DNA of 8,456 nucleotides from Pseudomonadota bacterium (GTDB lineage: Bacteria; Desulfobacterota; Syntrophia; Syntrophales; JADFWA01), in NCBI GenBank assembly GCA_030612385.1, contig JAUWNZ010000043.1:1-8456 (forward strand). The letters are read 5' to 3'. The position numbers and the translations under genes are program-made. This document shows, in pieces, positions 7,469-8,456 of this stretch (positions are counted from its first letter, which is position 1; each line of letters starts with the position of its first letter). The notes beneath the pieces were generated by a model that did not search any database, was not told the origin of the DNA, and saw only the letters and a list, made by a program, of their open reading frames with translations.

Positions 7469-8193
7469 CGTTTTATGAAAAGCTAAAAGATGATGATATA
7501 AGTCTTAACAGCATGACCGTCTTTTCTTTTTTGCTTCATGCGCTTGTTCTTTCTATTATTTTTTTTTCGCCCTCCATGCCCACTCCAAGATGGACATTTG
7601 GCCCCGTATATTCCGTTAATCTGGTAAGCCCCCCAGCGCACCTCATGGATAAAAAGGCGGTCACGTCCCTTTCAGAGGACATAATCGGGATGGATTCCGG
7701 TAATAATTCAGTAGTTCTGAGAAAGGATGTCAAAAAGATATCATTCCCGCCTATCACAACTATTACCGCCCTGAAGAAGAATACTTCTCATAAAAGGAGC
7801 ATATCAGGAAAAGTTGGGGAGGCGGGAGATATGGGGCGAAGAAGCTCATCTTCAGCCAATACATCGGGGCCGACAGCCCAAGGGGAAGCTGCCGGGATGA
7901 GTATGAATATGAGAGTCTATTATTCCACTATCTGGTCTATGATTAAAGGAAAGTGGGCGCTTCCGGGGGGTATAGTCCCCGATGATAATATAGAGGCTGT
8001 TCTAAGCGTAAAAATCCTGAGAGATGGAGTGGTTACTAATCTCAGCTTTGAAAAACGGTCAGGGAACAGATACTTTGATGAATCTGCCATGAGGGCGATC
8101 AAAAAAGCAAGTCCATTCCCCCCCTTGCCGGAGTGGATAAAGGCTAAGAATATTGAGGTTGGGCTAAGGTTTCATTCGTCGGAACTAAGGTGA
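7465..8193 (+). CDS. tolA: TolA-like/TonB-family energy-transducing periplasmic protein
   Basis: This 242-residue protein has one N-terminal membrane anchor at about 17-34. It contains the S-x3-H pair S21/H25 (SFLLH), as in the TolA anchor that contacts TolQR. A hydrophilic linker rich in Ser, Gly and Thr follows (about 100-148). The C-terminal domain, about 150-242, is of the TonB_C/TolA type: 'YYSTIWSMIKGKWALP', 'LSVKILRDGVV' and 'FDESAMRAIKKASPFPPLPE'. It should span the periplasm and pass stator energy to outer-membrane partners such as Pal or TolB. The protein is much shorter than E. coli TolA (421) because the long Ala/Lys helical domain is missing, as in many non-gammaproteobacterial versions. 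ATG overlaps the tolR stop, with GGAG 8 bases upstream. A TonB name is possible; the operon favours TolA. Confidence 0.8.
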   Translation: MTFYEKLKDDDISLNSMTVFSFLLHALVLSIIFFSPSMPTPRWTFGPVYSVNLVSPPAHLMDKKAVTSLSEDIIGMDSGNNSVVLRKDVKKISFPPITTITALKKNTSHKRSISGKVGEAGDMGRRSSSSANTSGPTAQGEAAGMSMNMRVYYSTIWSMIKGKWALPGGIVPDDNIEAVLSVKILRDGVVTNLSFEKRSGNRYFDESAMRAIKKASPFPPLPEWIKAKNIEVGLRFHSSELR

Positions 8194-8198
8194 TTAGC

Positions 8199-8223
8199 GT
8201 CTGAACGAAAAGGCTGTTCAGAC
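8199..8223 (+). terminator. Hairpin after tolA, probable intrinsic terminator
   Basis: GTCTGAAC and GTTCAGAC form a perfect 8-bp stem around a 9-base loop, starting five bases after the tolA stop. Only a weak T-run follows (ACAGTTTTGAGTTTT), so termination strength is uncertain. If active, it closes the tolQRA transcript before any tolB or pal. Confidence 0.55.
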
Positions 8224-8226
8224 ACA

Positions 8227-8261
8227 GTTTTGAGTTTTGGGTTTCGAGTTTTAAGTTAAAA
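8227..8261 (+). repeat. Degenerate 7-base tandem repeat
   Basis: Five successive 7-base units begin with GTT: GTTTTGA, GTTTTGG, GTTTCGA, GTTTTAA and GTTAAAA. The first four differ from a GTTTTGA consensus by at most one base each. It lies in the intergenic space directly after the tolA hairpin and encodes nothing evident. Confidence 0.6.
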
Positions 8262-8295
8262 AAAGAAAGCAACCTCAGCGAGTTTGAATTTTCCC

Positions 8296-8314
8296 TCGTT
8301 CCCAGGCTTTGGCC
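8296..8314. repeat. Possible fragment of a dispersed palindromic repeat
   Basis: TCGTTCCCAGGCTTTGGCC resembles one half of the widely seen intergenic palindrome of the 'TCGTTCCCA.GCT...TGGGAACGA' form. The matching second half is absent, so this would be a truncated copy. The assignment is from memory and weak. Confidence 0.25.
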
Positions 8315-8345
8315 CCTGCCGTTATCCCGAAAAACAAGCTGGACA

Positions 8346-8456
8346 ATGGCAAAGAATGTTGTTATAGATTACTTTATGAAAACTATAACAATAAAACAAG
8401 AATTAAGAAAAGAAAAAAACTTAGAGGCAATCAAAGAAACAATGCAGTCTAAACCT
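8346..8456 (+). CDS. Start of an unidentified open frame running off the window (partial)
   Basis: From ATG at 8346 (or the in-frame ATG at 8376) the frame stays open for 37 (or 27) codons to the last base. The visible peptide is MAKNVVIDYF followed by a lysine- and glutamate-rich stretch that includes KQELRKEKNLEAIKET. The codons are markedly A-rich compared with the tol genes. Neither start has a clear ribosome site (only GGA two bases before the first). I do not recognise a family. It could be a small regulatory protein or simply chance in A-rich DNA. Confidence 0.3.
   Translation, partial: MAKNVVIDYFMKTITIKQELRKEKNLEAIKETMQSKP

Noticed and set aside
8227..8261. CRISPR-like repeat array
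   Set aside because: The units are only 7 bases, contiguous and degenerate, with no spacers and no cas genes nearby.
1..8456. tRNA, rRNA, riboswitch, insertion sequence or defence system
   Set aside because: I looked on both strands and saw no cloverleaf-like sequence, no transposase or nuclease motifs, and no long terminal repeats. The genes are ordinary housekeeping and transport genes.

Overview
The window looks like ordinary chromosome of a Gram-negative bacterium. The Tol-Pal proton-motor genes imply an outer membrane, and the transport protein carries a lipoprotein-type signal. An Hsp20 gene next to Lon, a YIP1-family membrane protein with the 'GELLRT..FA..PGL.RVLG' style of sequence, and scraps of dispersed intergenic repeats all resemble what I know from Deltaproteobacteria (Desulfobacterota, for example Syntrophales-like lineages). 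That placement is inference from resemblance, not a search result.

Layout, left to right. The C-terminal end of a YIP1-family membrane protein (+ strand, cut by the window start) runs convergently into a block of four minus-strand genes. In their own reading order these are a family-5 peptide/oligopeptide-type substrate-binding lipoprotein (TTG start at 5941), a flavoprotein of the geranylgeranyl-reductase-like FAD oxidoreductase family, a small heat-shock protein (Hsp20), and the ATP-dependent protease Lon. The first two are tightly coupled. A 118-base gap with a near-palindrome precedes hsp20, and hsp20 and lon are separated by only 39 bases.

A divergent intergenic region of about 360 bases (5942-6299) follows. 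It holds several hairpin or repeat fragments and a good sigma70-type promoter (TTGACA, 16-base spacer, TTAAAT) reading rightward. That promoter serves a compact tolQ-tolR-tolA operon whose genes overlap by ATGA junctions. TolQ and TolR form the proton-driven inner-membrane stator, and the TolA-like protein carries the energy across the periplasm. A perfect 8-bp hairpin follows tolA directly. The last 260 bases hold a degenerate 7-base tandem repeat, a scrap of a possible dispersed repeat, and the start of an open frame that runs off the window. No tolB or pal is visible.

I found no CRISPR array, tRNA, rRNA, insertion sequence or defence system. I also see no convincing undescribed system. The oddest points are the coupling of an orphan transport lipoprotein to a flavoprotein, the Hsp20 without a C-terminal IxI motif, and the tolQRA unit that ends in a hairpin without tolB-pal.
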